Part shown: positions 3,880 to 11,166 of the stretch, one piece after another
How the letters are laid out: every line of letters starts with the position of its first letter
Numbering within the stretch: the stretch's first letter is position 1
Assembly (NCBI RefSeq): GCF_052156635.1
Contig: NZ_JBQKUO010000007.1
Span: forward strand, 1 to 11,945
Origin: Nitrospina sp052156635
GTDB lineage: Bacteria; Nitrospinota; Nitrospinia; Nitrospinales; Nitrospinaceae
DNA length: 11,945 bases
Direction of reading: 5' to 3'
Program-made: the position numbers and the translations under genes
The notes under the pieces: generated by a model
The model's database searches: none
Told to the model about the DNA's origin: nothing
The model's input: only the letters and a program-made list of their open reading frames with translations

Positions 3880-6597
3880 ATGGCGAAAGAGAACTCCCAA
3901 ACAAGCATACAGGTACTGAAGCACAACCTGATTGTCACACTCCTGATATTTTTTAGTGGGATACTGATGACCAGGTTGGCGCACCCGCTCAGCACCAACC
4001 TGATCATTCATATTCCTCACGGTATCGCCCTGGGGGCCTACCTGCTGTATTCCCACCGAGTGACCCCCGGCATTTTGTTGGGCACCACCGCTTTCTTTTT
4101 CTGGTCCGGCCAGACCCAATTTGCGGATTTCGACCAGGTGCAAATGCTGGGATTCTCCGCCTTGTTGGCCCTGGGGAGCTTCCTTCAGGTGTGGGTCGGC
4201 GCCACCCTGGTTCAGAAGTGGCTGGAGAAGGACACGCCCCTCAATGGCATCAGTGAGGTAATGATATTTGTGTTTGGTGTGGCCGCCCTTTCCACGCAAA
4301 TCTTTCCGTTTTGGTCGCTTATTCTTTTTAATCTTTCCGGGCAAATTCCCGGTTCCGGAATGGGGTCGTACTGGATCATCAGTTGGCTGTCGAACCTGCT
4401 TGCGGTCATTCACATCACCCCGTTTTTTCTGGTTTTTCAGAAAAAAAACCGTACGCTGCTGCTACCAAAAGCGGGTCGGGAGGCGGTGCTCCTGGCCCTG
4501 GTGCTGTACATCGTGGGCCAGGTGGTTTACGGGCCCTGGTTGGAGCAGACCAATTATCCCCTGGTTTACCTGTTGTTCCCGGTTCTGGTGTGGGCGGCGC
4601 TTCGATTTCACCAGCCCGGAGCCATCCTGGCCATCCTGTACACCGCCTTGATCGCCATCTGGGGTACGGCTGAGGGCCGCGGTCCCATGGGCCCGAAGCC
4701 CGCCGAAACCGCCGTCCTTCTGCTTCAACTGTACTTGTTTGTGCTGGCCGCCATGTCCCTCGTCCTGGGCGCCACCATAGCCACCAGCTACCAGCATCAA
4801 AGCGAGTCCGAAAAGTTCGGGGTTCTGCTGAACCGGGCGATCAATGAAATCTACGTGATCGAGCTGGAATCCATGAAATACGTATTTGTCAACCAGGGTG
4901 CCTGCAAGAGGCTGGGCTATACCATGGAAGAGGTCCTGCAAATGAAGCCTTTGGATTTCACCCAGGGAATAACCCGCCAGGAGTTGAACCAACTGGTCGA
5001 CCGTTTGTCGGAGGACCCGGACAGGATGGAGCGGGTGGAAGCGATTCACAAATGCCGGAACGGCTCGACTTACCCCATCGAAGCCTATGTGAACATTGCG
5101 ACGTTCGGCAACAAGAAATACCTGACCGCCATCGCCACGGACACGACCGACAAACGCCTGGCGCAGGACGCCATCGTCAACGCCCGCGTTCGCGCCGAGG
5201 AGGCAAACCAGGCCAAAAGCATGTTCATATCCAACATGAGCCACGAAATCCGCACACCCATGAACGCCATTCTGGGTTACGTGCAGATTCTGGAGCGTGA
5301 CGACACCTTGTCGACCGACCAGAAAAAGCGGGTGGATGGAATCCAGAAAGCAGGCAACCATCTTCTCGGCCTGATCAACGATATCCTGGATTTCTCCAAA
5401 ATCGAAGCCGGGAAAATGGAGTTGAACGTAGCGCAATTCAGCCTGTCGGGCCTGATTGGGGATTTGCAGGTGATATTCCACAACCGTTGTGAAAGGAACC
5501 ACCTGACCTTGAAGGTGGAATACAGTTTCAGCGGGCAGAGGCGTTGGGTGGAAGGCGACCAGGGAAAACTCCGGCAGATTCTCATCAACCTGCTTGAGAA
5601 CGCCGTTAAATTCACCGATCAGGGCAAAGTGTTTTTTCGCGTTACCGAGGAAAAGAAAGATCAATATTTGTTCGAAGTCGTCGATACCGGATGTGGCATC
5701 CCCCTCGAAAAGCAGGAAGAGGTGTTCGATTATTTCATCCAGAACCAGAACGGTCAGGAAAAGGGCGGAACCGGGTTGGGCCTGTCCATTTCCAGGCGGC
5801 AGGTGGAGCTGATGGGTGGGGAGCTGAAAATGGAATCCTACCCCGGATGGGGTTCCCGGTTTTTCTTTTCCATAAAGCTCCCTTCCGCTCAGGAGCGGCC
5901 CAGGGAAGACCATCGCGATTACGAACAAGTGATCGCGCTGGCTGCGGACCAATCCGTCCGCGCCCTAATTGTGGACGACAACCAGTCCAACATCGAAGTC
6001 ATGGAGGAAATGCTCACCGATATCGGAATTGAATGCCAGGCGGTGGTCAGCGGCTGGGATGCCATCGACAGTGCCCTGGCCTGGAAACCCGATATCATTT
6101 TCATGGACTACCGGATGCCGGGACTCAACGGTCTGGATACAGCCAAAATGGTCCAAAACAACCTAAGCGAGGAATCCACCAAAATTGTCATGGTCACCGC
6201 ATCCAGCTACCGCCATGAAAAGGAACGATTTTTGAGGGAGGGAGTGCAGGGATTCATTGCAAAACCCTTCATGCGCGGAGAGGTGTTCAAGTCCTTGCAT
6301 GATTTATTGGGCCTCGAGTTCGTATACCGGAAAGAAACGGAAAAAACGACGGATCCCTTTCCTGAGAAAAACAGACAAACCGCTCCGCTGGCCCTGCCCG
6401 GACCGCTCCTGTCAAAACTGAAAAAGTTCGCCCGCCTGGGAATCATGAGTCAGTTTGAAGAAGTTCTAAAGGACGTTGAATCCCTGGGACCCGAAGGGGT
6501 CGAAATGGCCGCGCAACTTCGGGAGAAGGCTGAAAATTTTGATAAAAACGGCATAATGAAACTACTGGAGACCTGCACTCTCCAGCATCCCTCCTAG
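3880..6597 (+). CDS. MASE1-PAS hybrid histidine kinase, copy 1 (905 aa)
   Basis: A membrane-bound hybrid sensor kinase. Residues about 12-300 are a MASE1 domain with some 8-9 hydrophobic spans, including the family-like PHGIALGAYLL and FPVLVWAALRFHQPGA...IAIWGTAEGRGP stretches. A PAS domain follows (about 308-430). HisKA has phosphoacceptor His455 in MSHEIRTPMNA. HATPase_c has N box Asn574, DTGCGIP from Asp602 and GGTGLGL from Gly629. The receiver has acidic Asp699/Asp700, phosphoacceptor Asp743 and Lys795, so all catalytic residues are present. A helical tail (about 845-905) resembles that of the second kinase and contains no HPt-type histidine motif, so phosphate relay to the regulator at 6788 would be direct or through a separate HPt. 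The signal is unknown. ATG 3880 was chosen from GAAGG at 3868; an upstream start at 3793 or 3766 would add 29 or 38 residues. Confidence 0.93.
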   Translation: MAKENSQTSIQVLKHNLIVTLLIFFSGILMTRLAHPLSTNLIIHIPHGIALGAYLLYSHRVTPGILLGTTAFFFWSGQTQFADFDQVQMLGFSALLALGSFLQVWVGATLVQKWLEKDTPLNGISEVMIFVFGVAALSTQIFPFWSLILFNLSGQIPGSGMGSYWIISWLSNLLAVIHITPFFLVFQKKNRTLLLPKAGREAVLLALVLYIVGQVVYGPWLEQTNYPLVYLLFPVLVWAALRFHQPGAILAILYTALIAIWGTAEGRGPMGPKPAETAVLLLQLYLFVLAAMSLVLGATIATSYQHQSESEKFGVLLNRAINEIYVIELESMKYVFVNQGACKRLGYTMEEVLQMKPLDFTQGITRQELNQLVDRLSEDPDRMERVEAIHKCRNGSTYPIEAYVNIATFGNKKYLTAIATDTTDKRLAQDAIVNARVRAEEANQAKSMFISNMSHEIRTPMNAILGYVQILERDDTLSTDQKKRVDGIQKAGNHLLGLINDILDFSKIEAGKMELNVAQFSLSGLIGDLQVIFHNRCERNHLTLKVEYSFSGQRRWVEGDQGKLRQILINLLENAVKFTDQGKVFFRVTEEKKDQYLFEVVDTGCGIPLEKQEEVFDYFIQNQNGQEKGGTGLGLSISRRQVELMGGELKMESYPGWGSRFFFSIKLPSAQERPREDHRDYEQVIALAADQSVRALIVDDNQSNIEVMEEMLTDIGIECQAVVSGWDAIDSALAWKPDIIFMDYRMPGLNGLDTAKMVQNNLSEESTKIVMVTASSYRHEKERFLREGVQGFIAKPFMRGEVFKSLHDLLGLEFVYRKETEKTTDPFPEKNRQTAPLALPGPLLSKLKKFARLGIMSQFEEVLKDVESLGPEGVEMAAQLREKAENFDKNGIMKLLETCTLQHPS

Positions 6598-6601
6598 ACT
6601 C

Positions 6602-6620
6602 CTTGGAATTGCAATTCAAG
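6602..6620. promoter_or_regulatory. Palindrome between kinase 1 and regulator 1
   Basis: GAATTGCAATTC (6606-6617) is a perfect 12-base palindrome. It extends to CTTG/AAG arms with one unpaired base (6602-6620). It starts 5 bases after the kinase stop. The 190-base gap to the regulator has no T-run terminator. The site could be an operator for the regulator gene; AT-rich palindromes of this size also arise by chance. Confidence 0.3.
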
Positions 6621-6787
6621 TTGAAAAGCTTAAATTCGTTTGTAATTCATCAAGGGTGGGGTGCCCAAAGCAGACGCTGTATTTTCAGGGGTGGAGTCTT
6701 GCGAATTGTGGCATAAAATTGTTTAACGATGTTTTACCATGGATGTTGCATCACAGAAATGGACCTTGTGGATGAAAGAGGGGCGGG

Positions 6788-7990
6788 ATGACGGATTACA
6801 AGGCCGGGGATAATTCATGGATGGTTCTGCTGGTCGATGACCAACCCGCAAACCTGGAGGTATTGCGGGGAACTTTGCAGGAAGAGGGATACGAACTCGC
6901 GTTTGCAGCCACAGGTGAAGACGCCTTGGGCATCGTCCCCGAACTGAAACCGGACCTGATACTGCTGGATGTCATGATGCCCGGGATCGATGGCTTCGAA
7001 ACCTGCCGCCGCCTCAAGAAATCCGAAACGGGCAAAGGCATCCCCGTCGTTTTTGTGACCGCTCGCACGGACACCCCGGACCTTTTGGCGGGATTTGATG
7101 CCGGTGGGATCGATTACATAACCAAGCCATTCCAGCATGAAGAAGTGCGCGCCCGCGTTCGAAGCCACATGGAGCTGATCACCCTCAGACGAACGCTGGA
7201 GACTCAAGTCCACCATACGCAGGAACTTCTGGAGCAAACTCTGACTGGAAGTTTGAACATCTTCCACCAGGTTCTCGCGGGGTTTGATCCCAACTTGTTC
7301 AACCATGCCGCGCGGCTGCGCCAACTGGTGAAGGAATGCGGTTCGGCCCTTGGGTTCGAGGACACCACCACGCTGGAAATCGCCGCCATGTTTCTGCCGC
7401 TGGGGCTGGTCACCCTGCCGCCGGACACGATTGCCCGATACCGGGAAAACAGAAGCCTGTCCCCGGTGGAAAAGGACATGCTCATCCGGGTTCCCGAGGC
7501 GGGAGCCCGGTTGCTGGAAAAGATTCCCCATCTGAAAGCAATTTCGAAAATCGTACGCTTTCATCAAAAGGGATATGACGGAAGTGGATTCCCCGAGGAT
7601 GGCCCTCAAAGAGAAGGTCTGCCGATTGAGTCGCGGGTTCTAAAGTTGTTGTCGGATTTCGTTTTCGCAGAATTGAATGGTCTGGAGGGGGCCCGCGCCG
7701 TCGAACGGCTGGAAGAAAACCCCAAACAGTATGACCCTTTCCTGATGGCAAAATTCAGGGTCTTCATTGACCGGCAGGAGCAAATCCTGGAGCAGTCCCC
7801 GAAGGTGGAGAAATCCATTTCTTTTGAGGAACTGAAAACCGGCCTGGTGCTCGCCGACAAAATTGAAAACAAGGAAGGAATGATCCTGCTCAACCCCGGG
7901 CAGACCATCACGGAACTGCACATGATGCTATTGAAAAATCATAAGGAGTTCGTCGGCATCAAGGAGCCCATTCTGGTTTTGGAAACCTGA
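6788..7990 (+). CDS. Response regulator: receiver plus degenerate HD-GYP domain, copy 1 (400 aa)
   Basis: Residues about 11-128 are a complete receiver: Asp17/Asp18, phosphoacceptor Asp61 in LLDVMMPG, Thr91, and Lys113 in TKPF. A helical linker (130-165) leads to an HD-GYP-like domain (about 166-310). Its fold-level landmarks remain (AAM...LG...LPP, then DGSGFP at 264-269), but the active site is eroded. The HD dyad of the usual LHDIGK is Leu203-Pro204, the histidine before Pro236 is Val235, and the HHE motif reads Phe-His-Gln (258-260). His173 and His259 survive. Active HD-GYP enzymes hydrolyse c-di-GMP using two or three metals held by these residues, so catalysis is unlikely. A C-terminal 60-residue strand-rich segment (SISFEELKTGLVLAD onward) is also common in HD-GYP proteins. 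ATG 6788 follows GAGGGG (6778-6783); its N-terminus matches that of the regulator at 11159. Confidence 0.9.
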   Translation: MTDYKAGDNSWMVLLVDDQPANLEVLRGTLQEEGYELAFAATGEDALGIVPELKPDLILLDVMMPGIDGFETCRRLKKSETGKGIPVVFVTARTDTPDLLAGFDAGGIDYITKPFQHEEVRARVRSHMELITLRRTLETQVHHTQELLEQTLTGSLNIFHQVLAGFDPNLFNHAARLRQLVKECGSALGFEDTTTLEIAAMFLPLGLVTLPPDTIARYRENRSLSPVEKDMLIRVPEAGARLLEKIPHLKAISKIVRFHQKGYDGSGFPEDGPQREGLPIESRVLKLLSDFVFAELNGLEGARAVERLEENPKQYDPFLMAKFRVFIDRQEQILEQSPKVEKSISFEELKTGLVLADKIENKEGMILLNPGQTITELHMMLLKNHKEFVGIKEPILVLET

Positions 7991-8261
7991 ATCGGCTTGA
8001 AAGAAAAAATGCAAATAAGGGAAAAAGGATATTCGGACCAAAGTATCTCTGGATTGCGGCCCGGATGGCTGTATCAAATTCTTTCAAAAAGGAGGCACTA
8101 GCCAGGTAGGGTGGGGGTTTTCAGGAATATTGGAAGGGGCCCTCCGGAATGCCCTCTCCGAAATCCGAAGGCCGGTTATTTGATATACCATATTTATATA
8201 AATTGCCTTAACCTGAAAAGAAGAAAAAAACATCATTCTGGCCAGGTATCCCTGAAAGCAC

Positions 8262-8282
8262 CGGAAGGGGAGGGGCCTTCCG
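8262..8282 (+). other. Hairpin in the leader of kinase 2
   Basis: CGGAAGG (8262-8268) and CCTTCCG (8276-8282) form a perfect 7-bp stem with loop GGAGGGG. It lies about 160 bases before ATG 8443. There is no T-run. The loop holds a GGA but not in an A-N-GGA context, so I attach no function to it. Confidence 0.45.
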
Positions 8283-8429
8283 AAGGTCAAGGATGAGTCC
8301 AGCGAACCGTTCTTAATATGATTGCCACGACGCATTGGTATCTTTTTCCTGGAGAAATGCCGGGTTCAAGTTGCGCGGGCACTTGGAAGGTAAATGGGCG
8401 AGGGGGGTGTTCCCTCTATTCAAAAATAT

Positions 8430-8435
8430 AAGGTG
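8430..8435 (+). promoter_or_regulatory. Ribosome binding site choosing ATG 8443
   Basis: AAGGTG at 8430-8435 lies 7 bases before ATG 8443. The frame is open to TTG 8335, which has no Shine-Dalgarno sequence. ATG 8443 gives an N-terminus that starts just before the first membrane span, as in the paralogous kinase started at 3880. Confidence 0.55.
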
Positions 8436-8442
8436 CCGGGTC

Positions 8443-11166
8443 ATGAGATCTCCCGCCATATTGAATAGTTTTACAGCGTTTCACGCCAATGTACTGGTGA
8501 TGGCATCTTATATTTTAAGCGGTTGTTTGCTTGCCTCACTCACCCATTTTCATGGACATTCGTTTCCCGTTTTTCTTCCGCTGGGAGTCGCACTGGGCTT
8601 TCATCTCCTGTTCGGCTACCGCGTTTTACCGGGAGTCTTTGCAGGAGCCTTTTTCCTTACCTTGATATACTGGTTGGGACTGCATCCCCACCCCGCCTCC
8701 CACCTCTCCTTTCCAGTTCTGGTCGGGGTCGCTGTCCTCATTGCTTTCGGCGCGACTCTCCAGACCTGGACCGGCGGTTACATTCAAAGGCGATGGCTGA
8801 GGAATCTTCATCCCCTCCATCACCTGCGGGACCTGACCGTATTCGTCTTCGTGGGCGGCTTGTTGAACAGCCTCATCCATACCAATTTCACTGTGACGGC
8901 ACTGGTCTGGGCCGACATCATCACTCTGGACCAGTATGGCATTTCCTGGATCACCGGATGGCTGGGCGACAGTCTGGGAGTCCTCATGGTCACACCTTTT
9001 TTCACCGCGTTTCAGACATCGCGTCTGCAGCCGCTGACTTCGCAGAAAAAAGTGGAGGCGGTCCTGCTTGCGGGATTGCTCTACGCAGGTGCCCGGATTA
9101 TTTTCCACACGCCCATCACTTTTCCGGAATACCCGCTCATTCTTTTGTCTTTCCCGTTGCTTGTGTGGTCGATTTTCCGTTTCCGACAGGTGGGCGGGGT
9201 CGTGGTCATGGTTGGAGTGAGCCTGTTGACCATCTGGGGCATCGGACTGACCGATTACCCGGTCGAAACCGACCATGATAAAAGCGTGCTCTTGCTCCAG
9301 GGTTACCTGTTCGGACTCATGATGACAGCCTACCTGCTTCATTCCCTGCTGAACCGTGTTCTCGAGGCCACCCGTCAGTCCATCCAGTTGGGAAACCTGC
9401 TCAGCCAGGCATTTCATGAAATCTATCTGGCTGATCCCGAAACCTATCAATTTGTCTATGTCAATCAGGGCGCGCGCCAGAACCTGGGGTATTCCCTTGA
9501 GGAGTTGCAGGCGTGCACTCCTATTGCCATCGCGCCGGAGTTCAATGAAAGCCGGCTGGAGGAATTGTTTGAAAGCATGAAAAGCGGCGACAACCCGCGA
9601 CCGGTGATCGAGACCCTTCACCGGCGAAAAGACGGCAGCACCTATCCGGTTGAAGTTCGGTTGCAGATGGCCCGGGTGGACGGGGAGGACTGGATCCTGG
9701 CGGTGGCCCTCGACATCTCGGAAAAAAAGGAAATCCAGCGCGAAATCGTCGCAGCACGCGAAAAAGCCGAGCAGGCCAACCGGGCCAAAAGCGTTTTTCT
9801 CTCCAGCATGAGCCATGAAATCCGCACCCCCATGAACGCCATCCTCGGTTACACCCAGATTCTGACCAAGGATCAGGAACTCAACCGGGACCAGCGGGTC
9901 AAGATGGAAGGTATCCAGAAAGCCGGGCATCACCTGTTGGACCTGATTAACGATATTCTGGATTTTTCCAAAATCGAAGCCGGTAAATTGAAGTTGAACA
10001 AACAGGACCTGAGCCTCAGTTCCATGGTGAGTGACCTGGCCGATATCTTCCGGGTCCGGTGTGATGAAAAAGGAATTGAGTTCGACTTGCGCAACGACCT
10101 GAGCAACAAGGACGAATGGGTGCATGGTGACCAGGGTAAACTGCGGCAGATCCTCATCAACCTGCTGGATAACGCGCTTAAATTCACCGATGAGGGCGCG
10201 GTCTCCTTCCATGTCCAGCGAAAGGGTGAGGATGTGTACCAATTCGAGGTAACGGACACGGGGATTGGCATCTCCAGGGATCAGCAGAAAACAATATTCA
10301 ATTATTACGAACAGAACTGGGAAGGGATGGAGCGCGGAGGAACGGGATTGGGATTGACCATCTCCCAGCGGCTTGCAAATATGATGGACGGTGAGTTGGA
10401 AGTGGAGTCCGAGGTGGGCAAAGGATCGCTGTTCCGCTTCACCCTGCCCCTGCCTCCTGTGATGGAGAAAAAAGAAAGGGCCGTCGAGAGCCTTTCCACC
10501 GTATTGCGGCTCAGCCCGAGGCACCCGGTGAGGGCACTGGTTGTGGACGACAATGAGGCCAACGTCGACGTTTTGTCCGAAATGCTCATGGCTATCGGAG
10601 TGGAAGTCCAAAAGGCTTATTCGGGAAAAGAAGGCATCGAAATGGCCGGCGGGTGGAAGCCGGATATCATTTTTATGGATTTCAAAATGCCGCAACTCAA
10701 CGGTCTGGAAGCGGCGAAGGCCATCCAGCATGAAAACCAGGACATCCGCATCGTAATCGTCACCGCTTCCAATTACAGGCACGAACGTGATCGGTTTTTG
10801 AAGGAAGGTGTGGATGGATTTATCGGGAAACCATTTTTGCGGGAGGAACTTCTCAAGGCCCTGCAGGATATACTCCGCGTGGAATTTGAGCATGGAAAGA
10901 AAAACCGGGCCCTGGACGATATAGAAAAACCGAACTTAGCTGATTCCGAAGTTAATTTTTCCAAAGTGAAGGTCCCTGATTTTTTATTACTTAACCTGAA
11001 AAAGATGGCAAAATTAGGTATGATTGCAGAGATGGAGAAGCAGTTGACTGAAATCGAGAAGATCCAACCACAGGGGCCTCAACTTGCGTCTCACCTTAAA
11101 GCTTTGGCCGAAAAGTTTGACAAAGATGGCATCCTTAAAGTACTAGACACTGTTGGGCATGGCTGA
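8443..11166 (+). CDS. MASE1-PAS hybrid histidine kinase, copy 2 (907 aa)
   Basis: A full-length paralogue of the kinase at 3880 with the same domain order. An 8-9 span MASE1 domain covers about residues 15-300, then PAS (about 312-432), HisKA with His458, HATPase_c with Asn577, DTGIGIS from Asp605 and a GGTGLGL box, a receiver with Asp702/Asp703, phosphoacceptor Asp746 and Lys796, and a helical tail (about 845-907). Similarity is strongest from HisKA to the receiver, with long identical runs such as the SHEIRTPMNAILGY and LINDILDFSKIEAGK stretches. The membrane and PAS domains have diverged, which suggests a different signal with a shared output. The tail lacks an HPt histidine motif. The stop codon lies inside the first codons of the next regulator, implying translational coupling. 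The start at ATG 8443 rests on AAGGTG at 8430; the frame remains open to TTG 8335 (36 more residues). Confidence 0.93.
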   Translation: MRSPAILNSFTAFHANVLVMASYILSGCLLASLTHFHGHSFPVFLPLGVALGFHLLFGYRVLPGVFAGAFFLTLIYWLGLHPHPASHLSFPVLVGVAVLIAFGATLQTWTGGYIQRRWLRNLHPLHHLRDLTVFVFVGGLLNSLIHTNFTVTALVWADIITLDQYGISWITGWLGDSLGVLMVTPFFTAFQTSRLQPLTSQKKVEAVLLAGLLYAGARIIFHTPITFPEYPLILLSFPLLVWSIFRFRQVGGVVVMVGVSLLTIWGIGLTDYPVETDHDKSVLLLQGYLFGLMMTAYLLHSLLNRVLEATRQSIQLGNLLSQAFHEIYLADPETYQFVYVNQGARQNLGYSLEELQACTPIAIAPEFNESRLEELFESMKSGDNPRPVIETLHRRKDGSTYPVEVRLQMARVDGEDWILAVALDISEKKEIQREIVAAREKAEQANRAKSVFLSSMSHEIRTPMNAILGYTQILTKDQELNRDQRVKMEGIQKAGHHLLDLINDILDFSKIEAGKLKLNKQDLSLSSMVSDLADIFRVRCDEKGIEFDLRNDLSNKDEWVHGDQGKLRQILINLLDNALKFTDEGAVSFHVQRKGEDVYQFEVTDTGIGISRDQQKTIFNYYEQNWEGMERGGTGLGLTISQRLANMMDGELEVESEVGKGSLFRFTLPLPPVMEKKERAVESLSTVLRLSPRHPVRALVVDDNEANVDVLSEMLMAIGVEVQKAYSGKEGIEMAGGWKPDIIFMDFKMPQLNGLEAAKAIQHENQDIRIVIVTASNYRHERDRFLKEGVDGFIGKPFLREELLKALQDILRVEFEHGKKNRALDDIEKPNLADSEVNFSKVKVPDFLLLNLKKMAKLGMIAEMEKQLTEIEKIQPQGPQLASHLKALAEKFDKDGILKVLDTVGHG

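Larger units (their letters stand above)
7991..8442. other. Intergenic region between regulator 1 and kinase 2, no gene seen
   Basis: About 450 bases with no convincing gene. A 30-codon frame (8009-8101) is too short and lacks a ribosome site. TATAAA at 8197-8202 resembles a -10 box but has no -35 at proper distance. A hairpin lies at 8262-8282. AAGGAGG near 8089-8095 has no start codon at usable spacing. The kinase frame is open from TTG 8335, so its last 108 bases would be coding if that start were used. Confidence 0.55.

Noticed and set aside
4462..5952. 496-codon minus-strand open frame opposite kinase 1, and a similar 755-codon one opposite kinase 2 (8626-10893)
   Set aside because: Both lie antisense to well-supported kinases and read as His/Gln/Val-rich mirror sequence without motifs.
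6709..6724. Sigma-54-like promoter (TGGCAT ... TTGTT) before regulator 1
   Set aside because: The spacing between the GG and the G-T element is one base short (9 instead of 10), and the GC of the -12 box is GT.
8009..8101. 30-codon open frame after regulator 1
   Set aside because: Too short, no Shine-Dalgarno sequence and no recognisable pattern.
8070..8115. Possible c-di-GMP riboswitch-like sequence upstream of kinase 2 (GGCACTAGCCAGGTAGGG)
   Set aside because: Only a short resemblance to part of a GEMM motif; the conserved paired stems and the rest of the consensus are missing.
2157..8218. Shared CCTTAACCT-like motif in three intergenic regions (2157, 2822, 8206)
   Set aside because: The third match needs a gap and the same string also occurs within the kinase 2 coding region near 10989, so chance is likely.
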